In this document: in pieces, positions 54,727 to 63,991 of the stretch
Layout of the letters: every line of letters starts with the position of its first letter
How positions within the stretch are numbered: the stretch's first letter is position 1
From: Halovibrio variabilis
GTDB lineage: Bacteria; Pseudomonadota; Gammaproteobacteria; Pseudomonadales; Halomonadaceae
Length of the DNA stretch: 64,000 bases
Assembly: GCF_007991175.1 (NCBI RefSeq)
Contig: NZ_BJXV01000001.1
Location: 390,654-454,653 of the forward strand
Direction of reading: 5' to 3'
Program-made: the position numbers and the translations under genes
Notes under the pieces: generated by a model
What the model was told of the DNA's origin: nothing
Seen by the model: only the letters and a program-made list of their open reading frames with translations
The model's database searches: none

Positions 54727-55542
54727 TTAGCCGTCGTTGCCTAAATGTTTAGGCACAAAGCGGCTTCCCCGCAGCTGCTCATGGTCCGGTGCGTTCTCAC
54801 GCAGCACCGCGAGGACTTCGCTGGCACGGTCATCCATGTCTAAGCCTTGATAACCTTCCACCATGGTGGCCAACGCATCGCGGGTGGCGCTGGATTCAGG
54901 GTAGTTTTCGATCACCCAGCGGCCGCGCTCAACGGCGGCCAAATAGGCACCGCGGCGTAGGTAGTAATCCGCCACATGCAACTCGTGGCGGGCTAGCAGA
55001 TCACGCAGATAGACGATGCGCTGCTGGGCATCGGCAGCGTATTCGCTCTGCGGGTAACGCTGAATCAGTTCGCGGAAGTCGTTGTAGGCGTCCCGTGAAG
55101 CACCCAGGTCGCGCTTGGAAATATCGATCAGGCGCAGGCGCTCTAAGCTGAAACGACCCGCTTGCCACGCGGAAAGACCGCGTAGGTAGTAGGCATAATC
55201 TACCTGAGGGTGGTCCGGGTGTAGGCGAATAAAACGGCTCGCCGCCGCACGGGCTTCCTCCCAATTGCTGTTTTCGTAGTAGGCATAGATCAGTTCAAGC
55301 TGTGCCTGCTCGGCATGGGGACCAAACGGATAGCGCGTATCGAGAGCCTCTAAACGCTCTATCGCAATCGGGTAACGGTTGCTGTCTAGGGCCGTGCGGG
55401 CCAGTTCGTAGAGCTCGCGCTCCTGCACGCCAGCAAATTCATCTTCCTCTTCTTGGCTGGTATCGTTACTTGCACAGCCCGCTAGCAGGGCAAGGCTTAG
55501 GGCTAGAGCGCCAAAGCGGTTGGCAGCAGAAAAAACGCGCAT
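54727..55542 (-). CDS. bamD: Outer membrane assembly lipoprotein BamD
   Basis: BamD is the essential lipoprotein of the BAM complex that inserts beta-barrel proteins. The 271-residue protein has a signal peptide ending in the lipobox LLAGC. Tetratricopeptide-like helical repeats follow (ELYELARTALDSNRYPIAIERLEALDTRYPFGPHAEQAQLELIYAYYENSNWEEARAAASRFIRLHPDHPQVDYAYYLRGL), characteristic of BamD/ComL. Of three consecutive ATG codons, the one at 55542 has GAGG 6 bases upstream and gives the normal length. It is divergent from rluD, as in Pseudomonas. Confidence 0.95.
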   Translation of the reverse strand: MRVFSAANRFGALALSLALLAGCASNDTSQEEEDEFAGVQERELYELARTALDSNRYPIAIERLEALDTRYPFGPHAEQAQLELIYAYYENSNWEEARAAASRFIRLHPDHPQVDYAYYLRGLSAWQAGRFSLERLRLIDISKRDLGASRDAYNDFRELIQRYPQSEYAADAQQRIVYLRDLLARHELHVADYYLRRGAYLAAVERGRWVIENYPESSATRDALATMVEGYQGLDMDDRASEVLAVLRENAPDHEQLRGSRFVPKHLGNDG

Positions 55543-55728
55543 CATCATCCTCGTTGCAAACAAGCCTCATTCACCAAAAAGCGGCGATGGCCATAAGTAG
55601 AAATGGTAGAATAGGTCGCAGTCCGCCCACTATAAAACACCTCGGCACAAAACGCAGGCTTAGCGACGTTTCGTTAGGTGTCGTCACAGGTAGCCGCTAA
55701 GGTTTTTTGCGTCTTAAAGAGGATTTTC

Positions 55729-56688
55729 ATGTCTCGAATAGTTGAAGACACGCAGCGTGTGCCCGCCACGCTGGCCGGTGCGCGTTTAGACCAAGCAGCG
55801 GCGGAGTTGTTCGGCGATTATTCCCGCGAGCGAATAAAAGCCTGGATTAACGCCGGTGAGCTAACCGTGGATGGCGCTCAGGCGAAGCCGAAGGCCAAGC
55901 TGCATGGCGATGAGATATTAGCGCTACAGGCGACGATTGAAGACGATACCCGCTTTGAAGCCCAGGATATCGCGTTGGATATCGTCTACGAAGACGACAC
56001 GCTGCTGGTGATTAATAAAGCCGCGGGCATGGTGGTGCACCCCGCGGCGGGTAATCCCGATGGCACCCTGCTCAATGCGTTGCTGCATCATCACCCGGCC
56101 ATTGCCGAAGTGCCGCGGGCGGGTATCGTCCACCGTTTGGATAAAGACACCACCGGTTTAATGATGGTGGCGAAAACGCTGCCAGCGCAAACCGCGTTGG
56201 TAGAGCAGATGCAGGCGCGCAGCGTGTCACGCCAGTACGATGCGGTGGTGATTGGTAAACCGGTGTCGGGGAGTACCATCGATGCGCCGATTGGGCGCCA
56301 CCCCAAAGACCGTAAGCGCCAAGCGGTGATCACGTCAGGCAAGCCAGCGGTTACCCATTTTCGCGTGGTTGAACGTTTTCGTGCCCACACCCACGTGCGC
56401 TGTAAGTTGGAAACCGGGCGTACCCACCAAATTCGTGTGCACATGGCCCACGCGCGCTACCCGCTGGTTGGTGACCCCATGTATGGCGGCCGCGCCAAAC
56501 TGCCGCCGGGTGCCGCCGAAGCGTTAAAGGAGATTCTGCGCGAATTTCCCCGCCAAGCACTTCACGCGCGTAAATTAAGTTTCAAGCACCCGGTGAGTGG
56601 CGAAACGCTAACCTTTCGTGCAGACCTGCCCGATGATTTGTTAATGTTGCTGGATTACCTGCGCGAAGATAACGAGACCATGCGATGA
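55729..56688 (+). CDS. rluD: 23S rRNA pseudouridine synthase D
   Basis: RluD makes pseudouridines 1911, 1915 and 1917 in 23S rRNA. The 319-residue protein has an N-terminal S4 RNA-binding domain (ARLDQAAAELFGDYSRERIKAWINAGELTVDG) and the catalytic RluA-type domain with AGIVHRLDKDTTGLMMVAKT, where the Asp of HRLD is catalytic. ETGRTHQIRVHMAHARYPLVGDPMYGG is also diagnostic. ATG 55729 has AGAGG about 8 bases upstream. The pgeF start overlaps its stop (ATGA). Confidence 0.95.
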   Translation: MSRIVEDTQRVPATLAGARLDQAAAELFGDYSRERIKAWINAGELTVDGAQAKPKAKLHGDEILALQATIEDDTRFEAQDIALDIVYEDDTLLVINKAAGMVVHPAAGNPDGTLLNALLHHHPAIAEVPRAGIVHRLDKDTTGLMMVAKTLPAQTALVEQMQARSVSRQYDAVVIGKPVSGSTIDAPIGRHPKDRKRQAVITSGKPAVTHFRVVERFRAHTHVRCKLETGRTHQIRVHMAHARYPLVGDPMYGGRAKLPPGAAEALKEILREFPRQALHARKLSFKHPVSGETLTFRADLPDDLLMLLDYLREDNETMR

Positions 56689-57452
56689 GCGATGCCATTA
56701 ATTTACGGCCCACGCTTATAGTGCCGGACTGGCCGGCGCCGACCAATGTGCGTGCCTTTGTCACCACCCGTGAGGCCGGGCCCAGCCAGGGGGATTTTGC
56801 CGCCTTTAATCCGGCCGCCCATGTGGGCGATAACGCTGACCATGTGGCGCTGTGTCGGCGTTTGCTACACAAAGAGATTGGCGATGAGCGGCCACTGCTG
56901 TGGCTCAATCAAATCCATGGCGCGCGCGTCCAGCAGGGTCTTCCGCCAGCGCCTGATAGTGAGCCCTCCGCCGCGGATGCGGCGATTGCCACCTCCAACG
57001 ACTATGCCTGCGTAGTGCTGACGGCGGACTGCCTGCCGGTGATGTTTTGTAATCGCGCAGGCACCCAGGTCGCCGTTGCCCATGCCGGTTGGCGCGGGCT
57101 GGCGGGCGGCGTGCTGGAAGCCACCGTTGCGGCGATGAATACCGATCCCGATGACATTCTGGTATGGCTAGGGCCGGCTATCTCGAATGCCCAGTTTGAG
57201 GTTGGGCCTGAGGTCTACAGCGCCTTCGTGGCGGTCCATCCCGATACCGATGAAGCCTTTGATCACAGCCCCTACCGGCTCGGCCACTACATGGCAGATC
57301 TGTACCGGCTGGCGCGGTTTCGCCTAGAAGCGCTGGGCGTTAATCACATTAGCGGCGGCCACTTCTGCACCGCCTGCGAGTCGCGCTTTTACTCATATCG
57401 CCGCGATGGCGGTAAAACCGGGCGCATGGCAAGCGTGATCTGGGTCAACTAA
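56685..57452 (+). CDS. pgeF: Peptidoglycan editing factor PgeF (YfiH/DUF152)
   Basis: The 255-residue protein belongs to the YfiH (multicopper polyphenol oxidase-like) family. PgeF/YfiH is known in E. coli to prevent misincorporated L-serine in the peptidoglycan precursor. Conserved metal-binding residues lie in WLNQIHGARV, LTADCLPVMFCN and VAVAHAGWRGLAGGVLEATVAAM. GHFCTACESRFYSYRRDGGKTGRMA ends the protein. It is coupled to rluD by a 4-base overlap; the rluD-pgeF-clpB order is conserved. Confidence 0.92.
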   Translation: MSDAINLRPTLIVPDWPAPTNVRAFVTTREAGPSQGDFAAFNPAAHVGDNADHVALCRRLLHKEIGDERPLLWLNQIHGARVQQGLPPAPDSEPSAADAAIATSNDYACVVLTADCLPVMFCNRAGTQVAVAHAGWRGLAGGVLEATVAAMNTDPDDILVWLGPAISNAQFEVGPEVYSAFVAVHPDTDEAFDHSPYRLGHYMADLYRLARFRLEALGVNHISGGHFCTACESRFYSYRRDGGKTGRMASVIWVN

Positions 57453-57475
57453 ACCGGTGGTTTCGGTTCGTGCCT

Positions 57476-57503
57476 CTTGAAAAGCCTGGAACTGGCGCCA
57501 TTT
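57476..57503 (+). promoter_or_regulatory. Sigma-32 (heat shock) type promoter of clpB
   Basis: CTTGAAA (57476-57482), 13 bases, then CGCCATTT (57496-57503) closely match the heat-shock pattern CTTGAAA-N13-CCCCATTT. It lies about 95 bp before clpB, which is a heat-shock gene in relatives. Confidence 0.8.
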
Positions 57504-57597
57504 AACTTGTCAAGCTAATACTGCTTTAGCACGTCTAACGACACGTTATTGGGTCACGCGTAGCGTCTAAACGCACGCCACCCCCAGGAGGAATTTC

Positions 57598-60177
57598 ATG
57601 CGTTTTGATAAATTTACCGCCAAGCTCCAAAGCGCGATTGCCGAGGCGCAGTCGCTGGCCGTTGGCCGCGGCCACAATCAGCTAGACCCTGCGCATTTGC
57701 TGCTTGCCCTGCTCGACACCAAAGATACCGGCATTAAAGCCCTGCTTGAAAAAGCCGAGGGCAATCCCTCGCGCCTGCGTGATGGGTTAGTCCAGCAGCT
57801 GGATAATCTACCCACCGTAGGCCAGTTCGATGGTGAGGTTCAGCCGTCGCGAGATTTCGTTAAGTTGTTCAACCTAACCGACCGCGAAGCGCAAAAGCGC
57901 GGCGACCAGTTTATTGCCAGCGAGCTGGTGCTTTTGGCAGCGCTGGAAATGAATACAGCGATTACCAAGCTGCTGAAAGACGCGGGGGTTAACCGCAAAT
58001 CCCTTGAAGCCGCTATCGACAGCCTGCGCGGCGGTGCCACCGTCGATGATGCGAATGCCGAAGATCAGCGCGAAGCGCTGAATAAATACACCATGGATCT
58101 TACCCAGCGCGCGCTGGATGGCAAACTCGACCCGGTGATTGGCCGCGATGATGAAATTCGCCGCACCATTCAAGTCTTGCAACGGCGCACCAAAAATAAT
58201 CCGGTACTTATCGGCGAGCCCGGCGTGGGTAAAACCGCCATTGTCGAAGGGTTGGCGCAGCGTATTGTCGACGGCGAAGTACCGGAAGGCTTAAAAGACA
58301 AGCGCGTGCTGTCGCTGGATATGGGCTCGCTCTTGGCGGGTGCCAAGTTCCGCGGCGAGTTTGAAGAGCGCTTAAAAGCCGTGCTTAAGGAGCTCTCCCA
58401 GGAAGAGGGGCGGGTCATCCTGTTTATCGATGAGCTGCACACCATGGTCGGTGCGGGTAAAGCCGAAGGTTCCATGGACGCGGGCAATATGCTCAAGCCA
58501 GCGTTGGCGCGGGGCGAGCTGCACTGCGTAGGCGCCACCACGCTGGATGAATACCGCAAATACATTGAGAAAGACGCGGCGTTAGAGCGCCGCTTCCAAA
58601 AAGTGCTCGTCAATGAGCCCACGGAAGAAGATACCGTGGCGATTTTGCGCGGTTTGAAAGAACGCTACGAAGTGCACCACGGCGTGGACATCACCGACTC
58701 GGCGATTATTGCCGCAGCCAAGCTTTCCACTCGCTATATCACCGATCGCCAGCTGCCCGATAAGGCGATTGACTTGATCGATGAGGCGGCCTCGCGCATT
58801 CGCATGGAATTAGACTCCAAGCCCGAGGCGATGGATAAGCTTGATCGTCGCCTGATTCAGCTCAAGATGGAGCGTGAGGCACTCAAAAAAGAGACCGATG
58901 AGGCGACCAAAAAGCGCCTGGAAGGGCTCAATAATCAGATACACGAGTTAGAGCGTGAATACGCTGACCTGGATGAAATCTGGAAAGCCGAAAAAGCCAG
59001 TATTCAAGGCGCGGCCCAGTTTAAGGCAGAGCTTGAGCAGGCCCGGATCGATCTTGAACAGGCCCGTCGCCAGGGTGACCTTGGCCGTATGTCGGAGATT
59101 CAGTACGGCAAGATTCCGGAACTCGAGAAGAGAATCGCTGAAAGCAGCGAGGGCGAAGCCGATACCTCAAGCCATCAATTGCTGCGCTCCAACGTTACCG
59201 AAGAAGAGATCGCTGAAGTGGTTTCCCGCTGGACGGGTATCCCCGTCGCTAAAATGCTCGAAGGCGAGCGCGAAAAACTGCTGCGCATGGAAGACGCGCT
59301 GCACGAGCGGGTGATCGGTCAAGACGAAGCCGTTGAGGCAGTGGCTAACGCGGTGCGCCGTTCGCGGGCTGGGCTTTCTGATCCTTATCGCCCCAACGGT
59401 TCGTTTCTGTTCCTCGGCCCTACCGGGGTGGGTAAAACCGAGCTGTGTAAGTCGCTGGCTAACTACCTGTTCGATTCCGAAGAAGCCATGGTGCGGATCG
59501 ATATGTCGGAGTTTATGGAGAAGCACTCCGTGGCCCGCCTGATCGGTGCACCGCCCGGCTACGTAGGCTACGAAGAGGGCGGCTACTTAACCGAAGCCGT
59601 GCGCCGCAAGCCTTACTCGGTGCTGCTGCTGGATGAAGTGGAAAAAGCCCATGCGGATGTGTTCAATATTCTGCTCCAGGTGTTGGAGGATGGTCGCCTG
59701 ACCGATGGGCAGGGGCGCACGGTGGATTTCCGTAATACCGTGATCGTGATGACCTCCAATATGGGCTCGGATATCATCCAGCGCATGGGCGGTGATGATA
59801 GCGAATACGACGTGATGAAGAGCATGGTCATGGAGGTCGTGGGTAACCACTTCCGCCCTGAGCTGATTAACCGTATCGATGAAGTCGTCGTCTTCCACGC
59901 ACTGGGTCAGGAGCAGATTCAGGCGATTGCCGGTATTCAGCTTGAGCGCTTGAAAGCACGCCTTGCTGAACACGACTTGAAGCTTGAGGTCAGTGACGAT
60001 GCCATGGCGCAGTTAGCGGTCGTCGGCTTTGACCCGGTATACGGGGCGCGGCCGCTCAAGCGGGCGATTCAAAGCCGCATAGAAAACCCGTTGGCCCAGG
60101 ACCTGTTGGCGGGTAAATTTGCCCCAGGTTCTACCGTGCATATCAACGCGGCAGACGGCAAGCTGGTATTTGACTAA
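57598..60177 (+). CDS. clpB: ATP-dependent disaggregase ClpB
   Basis: ClpB rescues aggregated proteins together with DnaK. The 859-residue hexameric AAA+ protein starts [21 protein letters not shown] (Clp N domain). It has two ATPase modules: Walker [14 protein letters not shown] with [13 protein letters not shown], and [13 protein letters not shown] with [19 protein letters not shown]. Between them is the coiled-coil M domain (about 410-525) that marks ClpB. AGGAGG 7 bases before the ATG and the sigma-32 promoter fit strong heat induction. A terminator follows. Confidence 0.97.
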   Translation: MRFDKFTAKLQSAIAEAQSLAVGRGHNQLDPAHLLLALLDTKDTGIKALLEKAEGNPSRLRDGLVQQLDNLPTVGQFDGEVQPSRDFVKLFNLTDREAQKRGDQFIASELVLLAALEMNTAITKLLKDAGVNRKSLEAAIDSLRGGATVDDANAEDQREALNKYTMDLTQRALDGKLDPVIGRDDEIRRTIQVLQRRTKNNPVLIGEPGVGKTAIVEGLAQRIVDGEVPEGLKDKRVLSLDMGSLLAGAKFRGEFEERLKAVLKELSQEEGRVILFIDELHTMVGAGKAEGSMDAGNMLKPALARGELHCVGATTLDEYRKYIEKDAALERRFQKVLVNEPTEEDTVAILRGLKERYEVHHGVDITDSAIIAAAKLSTRYITDRQLPDKAIDLIDEAASRIRMELDSKPEAMDKLDRRLIQLKMEREALKKETDEATKKRLEGLNNQIHELEREYADLDEIWKAEKASIQGAAQFKAELEQARIDLEQARRQGDLGRMSEIQYGKIPELEKRIAESSEGEADTSSHQLLRSNVTEEEIAEVVSRWTGIPVAKMLEGEREKLLRMEDALHERVIGQDEAVEAVANAVRRSRAGLSDPYRPNGSFLFLGPTGVGKTELCKSLANYLFDSEEAMVRIDMSEFMEKHSVARLIGAPPGYVGYEEGGYLTEAVRRKPYSVLLLDEVEKAHADVFNILLQVLEDGRLTDGQGRTVDFRNTVIVMTSNMGSDIIQRMGGDDSEYDVMKSMVMEVVGNHFRPELINRIDEVVVFHALGQEQIQAIAGIQLERLKARLAEHDLKLEVSDDAMAQLAVVGFDPVYGARPLKRAIQSRIENPLAQDLLAGKFAPGSTVHINAADGKLVFD

Positions 60178-60197
60178 GTCGGGTATCTGAGAAGGCG

Positions 60198-60222
60198 CTG
60201 GACGAAGTGCCCTGGACGAAGT
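60198..60222. repeat. Short direct repeat CTGGACGAAGT x 2
   Basis: CTGGACGAAGT occurs at 60198-60208 and 60212-60222, 20 bp after the clpB stop. It is another example of 11-14 bp duplications at a gene end in this window. Confidence 0.6.
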
Positions 60223-60255
60223 ATGAAGCGTTGTTTCTGCGCAATTGAATAGGGC

Positions 60256-60289
60256 AAAAGCCCCGCTAGCGTTGCTTGCGGGGCTTTTT
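60256..60289 (+). terminator. Intrinsic terminator after clpB
   Basis: AAAAGCCCCGC (60256-60266) pairs with GCGGGGCTTTT (60278-60288) around an 11-base loop, with a T run. Confidence 0.9.
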
Positions 60290-60369
60290 AATTGCCTTCT
60301 TACGACGTTTGTTGCGTTTAGCCTGATCGGAGGTTGACAGGTTGAGGGCGCTAATGGAATCTTGTCGGT

Positions 60370-60695
60370 TCCTGATTTGCGGGCGCGGACTCAACGGGCA
60401 ACCCCCAATCCCCGCGCGAAGGGTGGGCGAAGGCCTCTACCCGCCGAAGGACTTCCGGGCTTGGGCTAACCGCCCGACCTGGCCAACGCCCCGACGCGGC
60501 AAACCGCCGTGTAAGGGAACGGCTGATATACGTCTTATTAATCACCGTTCTCGCAGAGAGTGCAGGCCCTAACCGGGCCGTATGCCAGGGTTTGGCATCA
60601 GGTGCCGGCATGGGCCGGCAGCGGCATACCGCCGCACTCGACACCGTGCCCAGGTGGGTACGGATCGCACTCGAGACCTCCAGGGGAGAAATACA
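60370..60695 (+). promoter_or_regulatory. Structured GC-rich 5' leader of ilvI
   Basis: About 330 bp between the clpB terminator and ilvI is GC-rich and full of hairpins. Five short stem-loops stand almost back to back: 60565-60579, 60582-60598, 60603-60620, 60621-60635 and 60644-60663, with stems of 5-8 bp and loops of 4-5 bases. They end about 20 bases before the GGGGAG ribosome-binding site. A further one is visible at about 60497-60514. An open frame of 76 codons through the leader (60342-60572) has no runs of Ile, Leu or Val, so classical peptide attenuation is not apparent. The leader may control AHAS synthesis by an RNA-structure mechanism. Confidence 0.55.
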
Positions 60696-62420
60696 GTGGA
60701 ACTGCTTTCCGGCGCAGATATGATCGCCCGCTTCTTGCAAGATGAGGGCATCGAATACATTTATGGTTACCCTGGCGGCGCAGCGCTGCATATTTACGAT
60801 GCGCTGTTTCGTCAGGATAAGGTGAAGCACATTCTGGTGCGTCACGAGCAAGCGGCTACTCACGCGGCTGACGGCTATGCCCGCGCCTCGGGCAAGCCCG
60901 GCTGCGTGTTGGTCACCTCAGGCCCCGGCGCCACTAACGCCGTCACCGGCATTGCCACCGCCTACATGGATTCGATTCCCATGGTAGTGCTGTGTGGCCA
61001 GGTGGCCAGCCACCTGATCGGTGAAGACGCCTTCCAGGAAACCGATATCGTCGGCGTGACACGGCCGATCGTGAAACATAGCTTCTCAATCCGCCACCCG
61101 GCTGACATTCCGGAAGTGCTCAAAAAGGCGTTCTACCTAGCCGCCACGGGCCGTCCGGGCCCTGTCGTGGTCGATATTCCCAAGGATATGACCGCCCCCA
61201 CCGAGCGCTATGAATATATCTACCCGAAAAAGGTCAAGATGCGCTCGTACAACCCGGTTACGCGGGGCCACACGGGGCAGATCAAAAAAGCCGTTGAGCT
61301 GATGCTAAAGGCCAAACGACCGGTGTTTTATACCGGCGGTGGCGTCGTCACAGGCAAAGCCAGCGAAGGCCTGACCGATCTGGTCAAGCAGTTAGGGTAT
61401 CCGATTACCACCACGCTGATGGGCATTGGGTCGTACCCTCAGAGCGACCGCCAGTGTTTGGGCTGGCTGGGCATGCACGGCTCCTATGAATCCAATATGG
61501 CCATGCACCACGCCGACCTGATTATTGCCATTGGCGCGCGTTTTGACGACCGCGTGACGAATAATACTTCGAAATTCTGCCCAACCGCCAAAATCATTCA
61601 TGTTGATGTCGACCCCAGCTCAATCTCTAAAACGGTGCGTGCCGATGTGCCGATTGTCGGGCCGGCGTCTAGCGTCATTAATGAGATGATCAGCCTAGTG
61701 CAAGGCAACGCGGTTGCGAATCCAGAAGCGCTCACTGAGTGGTGGGAGACGATTGACGGCTGGCGCGCTGACCGTGAAGGCAAGCTTTACGAGCGGTCTG
61801 GCCCTGGCGAAATACTCAAGCCCCAGGAGGTGGTTGAAGCGCTGTGTCGCGTTACCCGCGGCGAAGCCTACGTGACCACCGACGTTGGCCAGCACCAGAT
61901 GTTCGCTGCCCAGTATTACAAGTTTGATAAGCCCAACCGGCTGATTACCTCCGGCGGTTTGGGCACCATGGGGTTCGGCTTTCCCGCGGCAATGGGGATC
62001 AAACAGAACTTCCCGGAGGATGACGTGGTGTGCGTCACCGGTGAAGGCAGTTTCCAGATGATGATGCAGGAGCTCTCCACCTGTAAGCAGTATGGCGTGG
62101 GCGTTAAGATCGTTAATCTTAACAATGCTTCGCTGGGCATGGTGCGTCAGTGGCAGGACTTGAACTATAAGTCACGCCACGCGCACTCCTATATGGAGTC
62201 GCTGCCCGACTTCCACATGCTGATTGAGGCGTATGGGTTTACCGCGATTACCGTTAATACCTTGGACGAGCTGGAACCTGCGCTAGAGCGTGCCTTTGCT
62301 AATAAGCACGAGCTGGTATTCCTTGATGTGAAGGTCGACCCCTTTGAGCACGTCTATCCGATGCAGGTGCCGCTAGGTGCCATGCGCGACATGCTGCTGT
62401 CTAAAACGGAGCGTACCTGA
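60696..62420 (+). CDS. ilvI: Acetolactate synthase, large subunit (AHAS III type)
   Basis: The 574-residue ThDP-dependent enzyme makes acetolactate and acetohydroxybutyrate for valine, leucine and isoleucine. Marks are YIYGYPGGAALHIYDAL, the ThDP-activating Glu in RHEQAATHAADGYARASGKPG, the central FAD-binding domain, and the metal/ThDP motif TGEGSFQMMMQELSTCKQYGVGVKIVNLNN. GTG 60696 (VELLSGADMIARFLQDEG) has GGGGAGA upstream and matches the family start; the frame before it belongs to the leader. The ATG of ilvH overlaps its stop. Confidence 0.95.
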   Translation: MELLSGADMIARFLQDEGIEYIYGYPGGAALHIYDALFRQDKVKHILVRHEQAATHAADGYARASGKPGCVLVTSGPGATNAVTGIATAYMDSIPMVVLCGQVASHLIGEDAFQETDIVGVTRPIVKHSFSIRHPADIPEVLKKAFYLAATGRPGPVVVDIPKDMTAPTERYEYIYPKKVKMRSYNPVTRGHTGQIKKAVELMLKAKRPVFYTGGGVVTGKASEGLTDLVKQLGYPITTTLMGIGSYPQSDRQCLGWLGMHGSYESNMAMHHADLIIAIGARFDDRVTNNTSKFCPTAKIIHVDVDPSSISKTVRADVPIVGPASSVINEMISLVQGNAVANPEALTEWWETIDGWRADREGKLYERSGPGEILKPQEVVEALCRVTRGEAYVTTDVGQHQMFAAQYYKFDKPNRLITSGGLGTMGFGFPAAMGIKQNFPEDDVVCVTGEGSFQMMMQELSTCKQYGVGVKIVNLNNASLGMVRQWQDLNYKSRHAHSYMESLPDFHMLIEAYGFTAITVNTLDELEPALERAFANKHELVFLDVKVDPFEHVYPMQVPLGAMRDMLLSKTERT

Positions 62421-62911
62421 TGCGTCATATCATCTCGATTCTGATGGAAAACGAACCGGGTGCGCTGTCACGTGTAGTCGGGCTGTTCTCCCAGCGTAAC
62501 TTCAATATTGAAACGCTTAACGTCGCGCCCACGGAAGACCCGTCGCTTTCGCGCTTGACGGTCACCACCGTGGGCGATGACCGAGTGATTGAACAGATCA
62601 CCAAACACCTCAATAAGCTGGTTGATGTGGTCAAACTGGTCGACCTCACCGAAGGCAACCACATCGAGCGTGAGCTAATGCTGGTGAAGGTGAAAGCACT
62701 AGGCGCGGCCCGCGATGAGGTGAAGCGTACGGTGGATATCTTCCGCGCGCAGGTCGTCGACGTAACCCCCAGCCTGTATACTGTGCAGATCACCGGCGAT
62801 GCGGGCAAGCTGGATGCCTTCCTGCAGGCCATGGCGCCGGTGGGCATTCTTGAAGTCGCGCGCACCGGGGTATCGGGTATTGCCCGCGGTGATAAGGTCT
62901 TATCGCTTTAG
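62420..62911 (+). CDS. ilvH: Acetolactate synthase, small regulatory subunit
   Basis: The 163-residue subunit stabilises and regulates IlvI and binds valine as feedback inhibitor. The N-terminal ACT domain reads MRHIISILMENEPGALSRVVGLFSQRNFNIETLNVAPTEDPSLSRLT; the C-terminal domain ends with the family feature GILEVARTGVSGIARGDKVLSL. The length is normal. TGATG overlap with ilvI indicates coupling. In many relatives ilvC follows, but it does not here. Confidence 0.95.
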   Translation: MRHIISILMENEPGALSRVVGLFSQRNFNIETLNVAPTEDPSLSRLTVTTVGDDRVIEQITKHLNKLVDVVKLVDLTEGNHIERELMLVKVKALGAARDEVKRTVDIFRAQVVDVTPSLYTVQITGDAGKLDAFLQAMAPVGILEVARTGVSGIARGDKVLSL

Positions 62912-62946
62912 GTAGTAAAAGCGCTAAGCATTGACTGCCAAACAAG

Positions 62947-62980
62947 AGCGCTGCTCCCTGCCGGGGGTGGCGTTTTTTAA
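62947..62980 (+). terminator. Likely terminator after ilvH
   Basis: An imperfect GC-rich hairpin, GCGCTGCTCCC with GGGGGTGGCG around TGCC, is followed by TTTTTTAA. Confidence 0.55.
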
Positions 62981-63103
62981 TGGCGGTTTATTGTCGCTCG
63001 CTAACGGCGGCCCACAGAGCATCAATGCAGCAATTGGCTGGCTGAGTGGCACTCACCGTGTAGAATGAAAGCACTACTGTTCCCATGACTTCACTTTTAA
63101 TGG

Positions 63104-63991
63104 ATGCAACCTATGACACAGGACTCTCGCGATCAAGAGTACGCCAGCTCAGATCATGTTCACTCGGATTCTGATCAGTCAGATGTTACTGATCATCAAG
63201 AGATGGGTGGTAATGAGGATTTGGCTACTGCCTTCTTGCGTGAAACTGAAGTGGTTGAGGAAACGGTAGAGGACGGCAAAAAGATTCGCCGTAGAGGTAT
63301 CTATTTACTGCCTAACTTATTTACCACCTCAGCGCTGTTTGCAGGGTTCTTTTCAGTTGTCGCGGGTATTAATGGCGAATTTACGTCGGCCGCCGTTGCT
63401 ATCTTTATTGCCATGGTGCTCGACGGCCTTGATGGTCGTGTCGCGCGCATGACTAATACGCAAAGCGCGTTCGGTGCAGAGTATGACAGCCTTGCCGATA
63501 TGATCTCGTTTGGTATGGCGCCTGCGTTGGTTGCCTTTACCTGGATTCTGCAAGATATCGGTAAAACTGGCTGGGTGGTCGCGTTTCTTTACGTCGCCTG
63601 CGCGGCACTTCGCCTTGCGCGCTTCAATGTGCAAATAGGCAGCGTCGATAAGAAGTGGTTTATCGGCTTGCCAAGCCCTTCTGCAGCGGCGCTGATAGCT
63701 GCTAGCGTATGGACCTTTCATAGCTTTGACGCGGATGCGTTTGGCTTCAAGCTGCTGATGCTGGTTGTTGTGGCAGCGGCGGGCGTGCTGATGGTGAGCA
63801 ATATTCGCTATTACAGCTTCAAGGATCTCGACTTTAAAAAACCGGTGCCTTTTGTTGTATTGCTAGCCGTTGTTTTGGGTTTTGTAATGATCTCGGTTGA
63901 GCCTTCGGTAATGCTGTTATTACTGTTTGGGGCTTATGTAGCGTCAGGCCCTGTCTTGGCCGTGATGCGCAAGGCAAAGCCCAAAAGCTAA
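63104..63991 (+). CDS. pssA: CDP-diacylglycerol-serine O-phosphatidyltransferase
   Basis: PssA makes phosphatidylserine, the precursor of phosphatidylethanolamine, at the inner membrane. The CDP-alcohol phosphotransferase motif D-G-x2-A-R-x8-G-x3-D-x3-D is complete in MVLDGLDGRVARM then GAEYDSLADMISFG. Seven to eight hydrophobic segments follow an N-terminal acidic, Asp/Ser/His-rich extension of about 60 residues with no known role. The start could be ATG 63104 or ATG 63113. The window ends 9 bases after the stop. Confidence 0.92.
   Translation: MQPMTQDSRDQEYASSDHVHSDSDQSDVTDHQEMGGNEDLATAFLRETEVVEETVEDGKKIRRRGIYLLPNLFTTSALFAGFFSVVAGINGEFTSAAVAIFIAMVLDGLDGRVARMTNTQSAFGAEYDSLADMISFGMAPALVAFTWILQDIGKTGWVVAFLYVACAALRLARFNVQIGSVDKKWFIGLPSPSAAALIAASVWTFHSFDADAFGFKLLMLVVVAAAGVLMVSNIRYYSFKDLDFKKPVPFVVLLAVVLGFVMISVEPSVMLLLLFGAYVASGPVLAVMRKAKPKS

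Noticed and set aside
60342..60572. 76-codon frame in the ilvI leader as an attenuation leader peptide
   Set aside because: It has no cluster of Ile, Leu or Val codons and no good ribosome-binding site, and it is full of Pro and Arg as expected from GC-rich structured RNA.
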